This document shows positions 27,389 to 36,098 of a stretch of 64,000 nt of DNA, in pieces. The translations under genes were made by a program, and so were the position numbers. Where the stretch lies: NCBI GenBank assembly GCA_016291595.1, contig JAEEXN010000005.1:1-64000 (forward strand), in the 5' to 3' direction. This stretch comes from Prevotella sp. (GTDB lineage: Bacteria > Bacteroidota > Bacteroidia > Bacteroidales > Bacteroidaceae). Under the pieces are notes generated by a model. It was not told where the DNA came from and did not search any database. It saw only the letters and a list, made by a program, of their open reading frames with translations. How positions within the stretch are numbered: the first letter of the stretch is position 1; each line of letters opens with the position of its first letter.

Positions 27389-28960
27389 ATGAAAAGATAT
27401 AAGATATATACAATAGGTCTGTTAGCACTGGCTGCCTTGTCGACAACCAGTTGCAGCGACGACTTCCTGGAGGTGACAAGTCCGAGTGACTTCCCTGTTG
27501 AGGACTACTACACCAAGCAGGAGAAAATCGAAGAGGCCTTGGTCGCTGCCTATGCACCATTGCACTGGTATGACTATGGTACAACAAGTAACTATAATGC
27601 ACTGAACTTGTCGTCTGACGTTATGAGTGATGACATGTATCCCAACGGTGGAAACGATGCAGACTGCCCCTATCTGCAGTTGGCGTTCAATTTCTCGGTG
27701 ACACCGCTTACCGATATTACCGGAGTCTGGCTTGACAGCTATTCAGGCGTGAAGCGCTCCAACGATGTTATTAAGTATGTTGACTGGGCTACTGATATGT
27801 CGGATGCCGACAAAGCCAGCGTGATGAGTCAGGCCCGTTTGCTCCGTGCCTTCTACTACAATCTATTGTGGAAATACTACGGCAACGTTCCTTTCTTCTT
27901 CGAGAACTTGGAAGCTCCTTATACAGCACCGCAGCTCACGGCTGATGAGGTTTATGCCAATGTCATTGAGGACTTGGAGGACATTATCGACCACGGCAAC
28001 CTGAAGGATGAGTGGGATGATGCTAATGTCGGCCGTGTAACGAAGCCAATGGCCTATATGCTCTATACCGAGATGGTAATGTATCAGAACGATCAGAGCC
28101 GCTATGCAAAGGCGCTGGGCTACCTGCAGAGCATTATCAACAGTGGTAAGTTTGGCCTGCTCGATAATTTTGCCGATGTCTGGACTGAGGCTGGCGAGTG
28201 GAGCAAAGAGTCAATTTTCGAAATTAACTACTATTCTGTGAATGGTGGTCGTGCTTGGGACAACGGTCTCGCTGCTGGAGGCTCGGTGAACATCCGCCTG
28301 TGTGGTCCCCGTGGATTCATTGCCAAGAAAGGTGACCGCTATGAAGGCACCGTTGAGGCAGGATGGGGCTTCGGCTATATTCCTCCAAAGTCTATCCGCA
28401 GTTTTGAGGACGGCGATACCCGTAAGGATGTAACTGGATTTGACATTTGGGAGCATGGTGATGCTGAGGCTATGCAGGATGTAGGATGGATGTACCGCGA
28501 TAAGAATCCTGGTAGTTACTACAGCAATGGTAAATATCTGCCTCTTGCTGGCGGAAATGCTGATTGCACCGGCAACGGTGATATGAACTTCAACAACAAC
28601 TTCCGCGTCTACCGTTATTCTGAGGCCCTGCTTTATGCCGCAGAGCTCCTGTTGAAGACCGGAGGCAGTGCTTCTCAGGCTGCTGATTATGTGAATCAGG
28701 TTCGCAAGCGTGCCGGTCTGGCCGCTCTGAACAGCGTCGACCAAGATGACATCCTCGACGAGCGCCGCCATGAGTTCATGGGTGAGGGCAAGCGCTATTG
28801 GGATCTCGTACGCACTGGTAAAGCTGCCAGCGTGCTTAAGGCTGCCAACGACGAACTCGGCTTCCGTACCAAGGACTGGGATTCTCACAACAAATATCTG
28901 CCCATTCCGCAGGACAACATTGAGGCCGACCCGAATCTCAAACAGAATCCTGGCTATTAA
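27389..28960 (+). CDS. SusD/RagB glycan-binding lipoprotein
   Basis: A 523-residue surface lipoprotein that caps the SusC barrel. The lipobox is STTSC (cysteine at residue 22), then SDDFLEVTSPSDFP. The helical TPR-like body holds ARLLRAFYYNLLWKYYGNVPFF, and the end has the usual FRVYRYSEALLYAAELLL, RRHEFMGEGKRYWDLVRTGK and PIPQDNIEADPNLKQNPGY. It pairs with the susC gene 53 bases upstream. Confidence 0.96.
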   Translation: MKRYKIYTIGLLALAALSTTSCSDDFLEVTSPSDFPVEDYYTKQEKIEEALVAAYAPLHWYDYGTTSNYNALNLSSDVMSDDMYPNGGNDADCPYLQLAFNFSVTPLTDITGVWLDSYSGVKRSNDVIKYVDWATDMSDADKASVMSQARLLRAFYYNLLWKYYGNVPFFFENLEAPYTAPQLTADEVYANVIEDLEDIIDHGNLKDEWDDANVGRVTKPMAYMLYTEMVMYQNDQSRYAKALGYLQSIINSGKFGLLDNFADVWTEAGEWSKESIFEINYYSVNGGRAWDNGLAAGGSVNIRLCGPRGFIAKKGDRYEGTVEAGWGFGYIPPKSIRSFEDGDTRKDVTGFDIWEHGDAEAMQDVGWMYRDKNPGSYYSNGKYLPLAGGNADCTGNGDMNFNNNFRVYRYSEALLYAAELLLKTGGSASQAADYVNQVRKRAGLAALNSVDQDDILDERRHEFMGEGKRYWDLVRTGKAASVLKAANDELGFRTKDWDSHNKYLPIPQDNIEADPNLKQNPGY

Positions 28961-28994
28961 TTCATCAACTTCAACATTTTAAAGACTATAGAAT

Positions 28995-30881
28995 ATGAAT
29001 AATATATTTAAATATATGGCTGGCGCTCTGTTCGCAGGGCTGACAATGACCGCCTGCTCTCCAGAGTCATTCGACGGTCCTGATCAGGCGGGATTGCCCA
29101 CAGTCAGTGGCGTGGACTTTGACATGTCGGTTGACCAGAGTATCAACCAGGTCACTGTAAGCTATAACCAGAAGGGCACATACCCCATTTGGTCGTTTGA
29201 CGGCGGTAAGACTTATTCTACACAGCCGATCCTTTCAAAAATCTTCGCCCTCAGAGGCGACTACCAAGTGTCGTTGAAAGTAGGTAACCGTAATGGTATC
29301 AGTCAGGGTGAGATTACCAAGACCTTCACGATGGAACAGACTCAGGTGGATTTCGATTCCTACAAGAGCAAGATGGCTGGCAAGCAATGGCGCATCAAGT
29401 ATGACGAGGCTGGTCATATGGGCTGCGGTCCTTCGGGAACCGACGGTCTGAGCTGGTGGAGTGCTGCTCCTAACGACAAGGCTGCCTGGGGTGTCTATGA
29501 CGACCGCATCACCTTCAGCGATGACGGAACCTATACTTACAATCCGGGTGCTGGTGGAACCGTGTACGTCAACTGGGGATGTTCTATCTATCCAGAGTAT
29601 AACATTAACAAGGCTACTGAGACAGACTTCATGGCTCCCGTTGATCCTCAGACCTCTTCCTACACGTTGGATGCTGATGCTGATGGTAATGTCACCATTA
29701 AGCTGGCTCCCAAGACACTCTTCCCGTATATTGCCAACGACGATCAGTATAATGCCGGTGAGTACCGTATCGAGAACATCAGCAATAAGAAGATGACGCT
29801 CATCATCGACAATGGTAACATTGCATGGCACTTTATTCTGACCAGTGAGGAAGACACTTCTGCTCCTGCAGTAGAGTGGGTACCCGTTGATTCTCCCGAT
29901 AACCTCGGTGCAGGCTTCAATACTGTAGGCCTGATGGAATTCTGGTGGGCTGACGGTGGCTGGAACCAGATTGGCAATCCTGGCTTCTCTTATAATGACG
30001 GTGTATATACTATCATTACCTCTGAGAATGGTGGTAGTGAATGGCAGGCTCAGAGTTCTATTCACCATGTGGCTACCAACATTGTAAAAGATGAGTATTA
30101 TAACATCCGTTTCAAGATTAATGCTAGTGAGGCTGTCAACCGTTTCACATTCAAGATTTGTGACGAAGCCAGTGACGACAATACGCTCGTATATAAGAAT
30201 GATTTGGATCTTGCTGCTGGTGATAATGTGATTGAACTTTTGGGCATCAAGAGTGGCGGCTCGTTCTCTGAGGCAAAACTCTTCATCGACCTTGGCGGTG
30301 TTGCTCCCGGCATCACTATCAAACTGAGTGATATCATCGTTCAGAAGGGCGAAGAACCAAGCATTGACGAAAGTGATCCAAAGCTGATTGACTGGGCAGG
30401 AGTTAGCTCTGCCGAGAACCTTGGTGCAGGTTTTAACTCTGTCGGCTCTATGAATTTCTGGTGGGCTGATGGTGGCTGGAACCAGATTGGCGACCCTGGC
30501 TTCTCTTTCGCTGACGGTGTTTATACGATTACTGCTAAGAATGCAACTGAAGCAGAGTGGCAGGCTCAGAACTCCATTCAGAACGTTCCCCTTGAGATAA
30601 ATGAAGGAGAGGTATATGACATCAGTGTAAAGATCGTCTCTAACATGGATTTGGGCCGTTATACCTTTAAGGTATGCCAGCAGGAAAACGATGACAACAC
30701 GCTGATTTACAAAAACGACCTTGAGCTGGCCTCAGGTGAGAACTTGATGCAATTGGCAAATATCAAGAAGAATGGTGGCTCGTTCACCACTGCAAAGATG
30801 TTCTTTGACTTGGGTGGCTGTCCTGAAGGATTGGAAATTAAGATTAGCGATATCATCGTTCAGAAGCACAAACTAAAGTAA
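28995..30881 (+). CDS. Surface glycan-binding lipoprotein with a duplicated module
   Basis: A 628-residue predicted lipoprotein (lipobox TMTAC, cysteine at residue 21). An Ig/PKD-like domain lies at about 35-115 (YPIWSFDGGKTYS). The next part (about 116-290) is unassigned. Then come two copies of the same module, about residues 292-455 and 464-628. Both have NLGAGFN, FWWADGGWNQIG, DNTL-YKNDL, GGSF and SDIIVQK. The tryptophan-rich repeats are good candidates for sugar binding. Its place after SusD is where SGBP/SusE-type proteins are found. The two modules differ enough to show an old duplication. Confidence 0.8.
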   Translation: MNNIFKYMAGALFAGLTMTACSPESFDGPDQAGLPTVSGVDFDMSVDQSINQVTVSYNQKGTYPIWSFDGGKTYSTQPILSKIFALRGDYQVSLKVGNRNGISQGEITKTFTMEQTQVDFDSYKSKMAGKQWRIKYDEAGHMGCGPSGTDGLSWWSAAPNDKAAWGVYDDRITFSDDGTYTYNPGAGGTVYVNWGCSIYPEYNINKATETDFMAPVDPQTSSYTLDADADGNVTIKLAPKTLFPYIANDDQYNAGEYRIENISNKKMTLIIDNGNIAWHFILTSEEDTSAPAVEWVPVDSPDNLGAGFNTVGLMEFWWADGGWNQIGNPGFSYNDGVYTIITSENGGSEWQAQSSIHHVATNIVKDEYYNIRFKINASEAVNRFTFKICDEASDDNTLVYKNDLDLAAGDNVIELLGIKSGGSFSEAKLFIDLGGVAPGITIKLSDIIVQKGEEPSIDESDPKLIDWAGVSSAENLGAGFNSVGSMNFWWADGGWNQIGDPGFSFADGVYTITAKNATEAEWQAQNSIQNVPLEINEGEVYDISVKIVSNMDLGRYTFKVCQQENDDNTLIYKNDLELASGENLMQLANIKKNGGSFTTAKMFFDLGGCPEGLEIKISDIIVQKHKLK

Positions 30882-30901
30882 TCACTAAACTCTTTTTATG
30901 A

Positions 30902-30931
30902 CCTTACGGGGCTGTTCACAGCCCTGTAAGG
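30902..30931 (+). repeat. Strong hairpin between two genes of the locus
   Basis: CCTTACGGGGCTG pairs with CAGCCCTGTAAGG (one G.U pair) around the loop TTCA. No T-run follows. It lies between the SGBP stop (30881) and the GH16 start (30949), where it could slow decay of the upstream message or alter translation of the next gene. Confidence 0.75.
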
Positions 30932-30948
30932 ATTCTAAAAATACAGCA

Positions 30949-32301
30949 ATGAAACAAATAATGAATCTATTAGCAATCCTTTGGTCGTTGTTTGCTATAA
31001 CAGCATGTGGCGGCAGTGACGATGGTGGAAGCGGCTCATCATCACCTTCTACTATCACCATTACTGTTTCACCAGAAAGCATCAGTAGTCCTGCAACGGG
31101 TGGGAGTTACACAGTCAATGTAAACACTACAGGTGTGGAGTGGGGAGCTTATCCGGATTCAGAGTGGATCAAGACAACCGTCACCGGCTCGAATACGTCT
31201 AAAGGTAGCGTGTCAGTAACTATCAGTGCGAATACGAGTACTACTCAACGCACTGGTACTATTATGATACAGTCGGGCACTGGCCGGAAAACAATCAATA
31301 TTACCCAGGATGCACCACTGCAAGTGTCGGAGGAAAAAGTATATACGTCTTCAAAAGGTGAGACAATAGATGTGGAAGTTACCAGCTCGTCAGAATGGAC
31401 GGCAACAGCCAGCGATTCCTGGATAACAACGAAGAAGAATGGTTCTACCTTGTCTATCACCACGTCGGCCAATGATGCTCAAAAGGAGCGCACAGGCAAA
31501 GTAACGGTACAGACTGCTGTGGAGAGCAAAGAAATCTCTGTTGTCCAGGCATCAGCAGAAGATCGTGAAATCGTTGCTCCTGATGGCTATCGTCTGGTAT
31601 GGCACGACGAGTTCAGCGAAGGCACCACACTTAATAGCGACTGGACCCATGAGGTTCAGAACTCAGGCTGGGTGAATCACGAGCTGCAGAACTATCGCAA
31701 TGGAACAGCAGACGGGAAACGGGTGACAGAACTCGTAGACGGTCGTTTGCATATCAACTGCTTCAAGGGCAGCGACGGCAAGATATACTCTGGCCGTGTC
31801 TATGCCAAGGTGAAGCAAGGATGGACCTACGGATATATCGAGGCATCTATCAAGTTACCGAAAGGCAAGGGCACATGGCCCGCATTCTGGATGATGCCTG
31901 TTAATTTCCGTTCTTGGCCTGCCGACGGTGAAATCGACATCATGGAAGAGGTGGGCTATCATCCCGATTATGTATCGTCAAGTCTGCATGCCAATGCCCA
32001 TGTACACTCTAACGGCACTCAGGTGACCCACGAGATGTACTGTAAGGGAGCTGAGGGCGAGTTCCACAAGTATGCTATTGAGTGGACTCACGAGAAAATC
32101 ACGACCTTTGTCGATGGTAAGGTGCAACTCACATATGCTAATCGCAACCTTGGTCGCGACGACTGGCCCTACGATGATCCGTTCTATGTCATACTCAACC
32201 TCGCCTGGGGTGGTGATTGGGGTGGTGCCCAGGGTGTCGATGAGTCGAAGCTGCCCGTGACAATGGAGGTGGACTACGTCAGAGTCTTCCAAAAGAAGTA
32301 A
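30949..32301 (+). CDS. GH16 endo-beta-glucanase lipoprotein with two BACON domains
   Basis: A 450-residue lipoprotein (lipobox ITAC, cysteine at 20). Two BACON domains lie at about 30-110 and 115-195. Each has the tryptophan of the SEW or SW motif and ends in ISVVQA or INITQDA. The GH16 domain runs from about 208 to the end (YRLVWHDEFSEG). The catalytic block is GEIDIMEEVG (about 325-334), with the nucleophile and acid/base glutamates. The family cuts beta-1,3 or mixed-linkage beta-glucans. An ATG at 30898 would put the hairpin at 30902 inside the gene and spoil the signal peptide, so ATG 30949 is chosen. Confidence 0.92.
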   Translation: MKQIMNLLAILWSLFAITACGGSDDGGSGSSSPSTITITVSPESISSPATGGSYTVNVNTTGVEWGAYPDSEWIKTTVTGSNTSKGSVSVTISANTSTTQRTGTIMIQSGTGRKTINITQDAPLQVSEEKVYTSSKGETIDVEVTSSSEWTATASDSWITTKKNGSTLSITTSANDAQKERTGKVTVQTAVESKEISVVQASAEDREIVAPDGYRLVWHDEFSEGTTLNSDWTHEVQNSGWVNHELQNYRNGTADGKRVTELVDGRLHINCFKGSDGKIYSGRVYAKVKQGWTYGYIEASIKLPKGKGTWPAFWMMPVNFRSWPADGEIDIMEEVGYHPDYVSSSLHANAHVHSNGTQVTHEMYCKGAEGEFHKYAIEWTHEKITTFVDGKVQLTYANRNLGRDDWPYDDPFYVILNLAWGGDWGGAQGVDESKLPVTMEVDYVRVFQKK

Positions 32302-32349
32302 ACGTATTGTTTGTTCTAAATACAGTGAGTCTCTAAATACAAAAAAAGA

Positions 32350-33594
32350 ATGATGAAGAGGCAGATGATTGTTCTCGCAGCTTTGCTTTTGGCTGTCTTT
32401 ACCATGCCAGTAGAGGCACGCAACTCGAAGTTCGTTACGGTTCAGGGAACCAATCTTATTCAGCCCAATGGCGAGAAACTGTTCATTGTGGGCACTAATC
32501 TCGGCAACTGGCTGAATCCAGAAGGTTATATGTTCGGCTTCAGTCGTACCAACTCTGCATGGATGATCGACCTGATGTTCCGCGAAATGGTTGGACCCGA
32601 CGAAACTGCTGCTTTCTGGAAGGAGTTCAAGGACAACTATATTACGCGTAGTGATATTGACTTTATTGCCAGTACAGGTGCGAATACCATTCGTCTGCCT
32701 TTCAATTACAAGTTATTCACTAATGAGGACTATATGGGGCTCACCTCAGACCACGACGGATTTAAGCGTATTGACGACGTGGTGGCGTGGTGCCGTGCCA
32801 ACAGGCTCTATCTGATACTCGACATGCACGACTGTCCTGGTAGCCAGACGGGCGACAATATCGACGACGGATATGGCTATCCGTGGCTTTTCGAAAGCGA
32901 GAAGAGCCAGCAACTGTTCTGTGAAATCTGGCAGCGGATAGCTAAACGCTATAAGAACGAGACGGTGATTCTGGGCTATGAGCTGATGAATGAGCCGATA
33001 GCTCACTATTTTGAGAATAAGGATTTGTTGAATCAGAAACTGGAACCTCTCTACAAGTGTGCAGTGAAAGCTATCCGCGAGGTGGATAAAAACCACGTTA
33101 TTCTTCTGGGTGGTGCCCGTTGGAACAGTGATTTCTTCATGTTCTCTGACTGGAAGTTCGACAAAAACATCATGTACACCTGCCATCGCTATGGCGGAGA
33201 AGCCACAAAGGAGGCCATCAGAGACTATATAGACTTCCGCGACAAGACAGGACTGCCTATGTACATGGGCGAGATAGGCCACAATAGCAACAAATGGCAT
33301 GCCGATTTCGTGCGAGTGATGAAAGAGAATAATATCGGCTATACGTTTTGGCCTTATAAGAAACTTGACAACTCGTGCATGATGGGTATTCAGCGGCCTG
33401 CAGAATGGGACAGCGTTATTGTGAAATATTCCGAGACCGACCGCAGTACCTATAAAGACTTCCGCGAAAAACGCCCCGACCAGCAAAAAGCCCTGAAACT
33501 GATGAAGGAATTCCTCAACAACTGTCGTTTTGAGAACTGTAAGCCTCAGACTGATTATATCAAGTCGATGGGACTAAATTGCGATAATAGATAA
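32350..33594 (+). CDS. GH5-family endoglucanase-type hydrolase
   Basis: A 414-residue secreted protein (signal peptide, residues 1-25, ending VEA). It is a TIM-barrel of the GH5/cellulase family: GTNLGNWLNPEGY, ANTIRLPFNYKLF, LILDMHDCPGSQTG, the acid/base glutamate in YELMNEPIAHY, and the probable nucleophile in YMGEIGHNSN. GH5 enzymes cut many beta-linked glycans; in this setting a beta-glucan is most likely. It has no lipobox, so it may work in the periplasm. An ATG one codon downstream is also possible. Confidence 0.88.
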   Translation: MMKRQMIVLAALLLAVFTMPVEARNSKFVTVQGTNLIQPNGEKLFIVGTNLGNWLNPEGYMFGFSRTNSAWMIDLMFREMVGPDETAAFWKEFKDNYITRSDIDFIASTGANTIRLPFNYKLFTNEDYMGLTSDHDGFKRIDDVVAWCRANRLYLILDMHDCPGSQTGDNIDDGYGYPWLFESEKSQQLFCEIWQRIAKRYKNETVILGYELMNEPIAHYFENKDLLNQKLEPLYKCAVKAIREVDKNHVILLGGARWNSDFFMFSDWKFDKNIMYTCHRYGGEATKEAIRDYIDFRDKTGLPMYMGEIGHNSNKWHADFVRVMKENNIGYTFWPYKKLDNSCMMGIQRPAEWDSVIVKYSETDRSTYKDFREKRPDQQKALKLMKEFLNNCRFENCKPQTDYIKSMGLNCDNR

Positions 33595-33610
33595 TTAATT
33601 AGATATATTA

Positions 33611-35884
33611 ATGATGAAACAAAAAATATTCACTTTCTGTTTGTCCTTGGCAGTTGTCGTTGCTGCTCATGCCCAGTCGAAGCCTGTTTATCTTGACAAC
33701 AGTAAACCCGTAGAGCAGCGCATCGAGGATGCCCTCAAGCGAATGACGCTTGACGAGAAGATTGCTGTTATTCACGCACAAAGTAAGTTTTCCTCAGCAG
33801 GAGTAAAAAGATTAGGTTTCAAGGATTTCTGGACTGATGACGGCCCTCATGGTGTGCGTCCCGATGTCTTATGGGATGAGTGGGAACAGGCTGGACAGAC
33901 CAACGACTCGTGTGTGGCCTTTCCTGCACTCACCTGTCTTGCTGCCACATGGAATCCTCAGATGGCACGGCTCTATGGAGTGAGCCTTGGCGAGGAAGCG
34001 CTCTATCGTGGGAAAAACATGATTCTCGGCCCCGGTGTCAATATATATCGTACTCCGCTCGGAGGCCGCAATTTCGAGTACATGGGTGAGGACCCGTGGC
34101 TGGCTTCCAGGATGGTAGTTCCATATATTCAGGGACTTCAGTCGAATGGTGTGGCCGCCTGCGTGAAGCATTATGCCCTGAACAACGATGAGAACTATCG
34201 TCATCAGGTGAATGTCATCGTTGATGACCGTACGCTTTACGAGATTTATCTGCCTGCCTTTAAGGCCGCTATTGAGGAGGGAAAGGCATGGGGAATCATG
34301 GGCGCCTACAACCTTTATCAGAATCAACACAACTGCCATAATGCCACAATGTTGAACCGAATACTTAAGGGCGAATGGGCCTTCGACGGTGTCGTAGTGA
34401 GCGACTGGGGAGGTGCTCACAATACCGATGAGGCTGTACGCAACGGACTCGATATGGAGTTCGGTACTTGGACGGATGGACTGACCATGGGTGCCACCAA
34501 TGCCTACGACAATTACTATTTGGCCAATGCCTATAAAAAGGGAATCATTGAAGGCAAATATACCACTAAGGAATTGGATGACAAAGTGCGTCGTGTGCTA
34601 CGCTTGTTCTATCGCACCACGATGAATGGCCAGAGCCGTGTGGGTTTCCTCTGTTCTGAAAGCCATTACGAGACCGCCCGTCGCATCGCACAAGAAGGTA
34701 TTGTACTCCTGAAAAATGATGTGCCTGGCGTATCGAAGAAGAAAGGTGGAACGAAGTTGCTGCCCATTGATGCAACGAAGGCCAAACGGGTGCTCGTGGT
34801 CGGCGAGAATGCCATGAAGATGATGACTGTTGGAGGTGGCTCCTCGTCGCTGAAAGTACAGCGTGAGATTCTTCCGTTCGACGGACTGCGCGAGAAGCTT
34901 ATCAGTGTTAATCCGCAGATTACAGTCGACTACGCCCGCGGCTATGTCGGAGATACCGTCCAAAGCTACAACGGTGTGACCGTAGGTCGCAGTCTTTATG
35001 ACATTCGCCCTGCTGAGGAGTTGACCAGAGAGACCGTTGAGAAAGCAAAGAACGCCGATTATGTTGTATTCTTTGGAGGTTTGAACAAAAGCAATTTCCA
35101 GGATTGTGAGGGCCATGATCGTAAGGAATACGGACTTCCCTACCACCAGAACGAACTCATTGAGGCATTGGTGAAGGTTAATCCGAGACTGATTTACGTG
35201 AATATCTCTGGTAATGCAGTGGAAATGCCTTGGAAGGATAAGGTTGCCGCCATCGTTCAAGGCTGGTTCATCGGCTCTGAGGCCGGCCACGCATTGGCAG
35301 ATATCCTCACGGGAGAAGCCAACCCCAGTGGTAAGTTGCCGTTCACTTGGTGGACTACATTGAACGATGTCCCTGCCCATCGTCTGAATGCTTTCCCCGG
35401 TGAGTGGCGGGCAGATAAGAAGATTATAGACGAGGAATACAAGGAAGGACTGTTTGTTGGCTATCGTGGCGTTGACAAGTACAAGACGAAACCAGCCTTT
35501 GCTTTTGGCCATGGGCTGAGCTACACCACATTCAAGTTGGGTAAGGCCATAGCAGATAAGAAAACCATGACCGCAGACGAGCAGATATCCTTTACCGTCA
35601 GTGTGACCAACACCGGCACTTGTGCAGGCGCAGAGGTCGTACAGCTTTATGTCAGTGATCTTAAGTCTTCTCTGCCGCGTCCGCTGAAAGAACTGAAGGG
35701 ATTCCAAAAAGTGATGCTGCAACCCGGCGAGACTCGAAATGTAACCATCACCATCGGCAAGGACGCTCTAAGTTTCTTTGATGATACCAAGCATGCGTGG
35801 ACAGCAGAGCCGGGCGATTTCGAGGCACTCATCGGAACAGCTTCCGACTGTATTAGCTCGAAAGTGAAGTTCACCCTTCAATAA
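33611..35884 (+). CDS. GH3 beta-glucosidase
   Basis: A 757-residue secreted enzyme (signal peptide ending AHA, about residue 20). The TIM-barrel holds FWTDDGPHGVRPD and the nucleophile aspartate in VVSDWGGAHNTDEAV. The second domain (about 390-600) carries VQGWFIGSEAGHALADILTGEANPSGKLPFTW. The last 120 residues form a fibronectin III-like domain (VSVTNTGTCAGAEVVQLYV). It releases terminal glucose from beta-glucan oligosaccharides. It is the last gene of the locus before a terminator. Confidence 0.95.
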   Translation: MMKQKIFTFCLSLAVVVAAHAQSKPVYLDNSKPVEQRIEDALKRMTLDEKIAVIHAQSKFSSAGVKRLGFKDFWTDDGPHGVRPDVLWDEWEQAGQTNDSCVAFPALTCLAATWNPQMARLYGVSLGEEALYRGKNMILGPGVNIYRTPLGGRNFEYMGEDPWLASRMVVPYIQGLQSNGVAACVKHYALNNDENYRHQVNVIVDDRTLYEIYLPAFKAAIEEGKAWGIMGAYNLYQNQHNCHNATMLNRILKGEWAFDGVVVSDWGGAHNTDEAVRNGLDMEFGTWTDGLTMGATNAYDNYYLANAYKKGIIEGKYTTKELDDKVRRVLRLFYRTTMNGQSRVGFLCSESHYETARRIAQEGIVLLKNDVPGVSKKKGGTKLLPIDATKAKRVLVVGENAMKMMTVGGGSSSLKVQREILPFDGLREKLISVNPQITVDYARGYVGDTVQSYNGVTVGRSLYDIRPAEELTRETVEKAKNADYVVFFGGLNKSNFQDCEGHDRKEYGLPYHQNELIEALVKVNPRLIYVNISGNAVEMPWKDKVAAIVQGWFIGSEAGHALADILTGEANPSGKLPFTWWTTLNDVPAHRLNAFPGEWRADKKIIDEEYKEGLFVGYRGVDKYKTKPAFAFGHGLSYTTFKLGKAIADKKTMTADEQISFTVSVTNTGTCAGAEVVQLYVSDLKSSLPRPLKELKGFQKVMLQPGETRNVTITIGKDALSFFDDTKHAWTAEPGDFEALIGTASDCISSKVKFTLQ

Positions 35885-35984
35885 ATAGAAGGTTTTGTTA
35901 ATAGATTAATACATAGTTAGCATTCTCTCTTATAGTTATTTATTAAGTTTTAGAAAACGCTTGAATAGTTTTAGTAAAGAGTGG

Positions 35985-36017
35985 AACGGGTTCGTCGTGA
36001 GACAAACCCGTTTTTTT
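35985..36017 (+). terminator. Terminator of the utilization locus
   Basis: AACGGGTT with AACCCGTT, 12-base loop, ending in a run of seven T. It starts 101 bases after the GH3 stop. Confidence 0.85.
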
Positions 36018-36029
36018 ATATAAAAACGC

Positions 36030-36058
36030 TTGTGTTTGCTTTTTTTTTATTATCTTTG
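36030..36058 (+). promoter_or_regulatory. Promoter of the DUF6377 regulator
   Basis: TTG at 36030-36032, 18 bases, then TATCTTTG at 36051-36058, 41 bases before the ATG. The regulator is thus transcribed apart from the locus. Confidence 0.6.
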
Positions 36059-36098
36059 TTTCGGATTTTGAATAACTAGCTAAGAGAAAGACGATACT

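Noticed and set aside
30898-30948. GH16 start at ATG 30898
   Set aside because: The added 17 residues come from the hairpin and move the signal peptide away from the N-terminus; ATG 30949 gives a normal lipoprotein signal.
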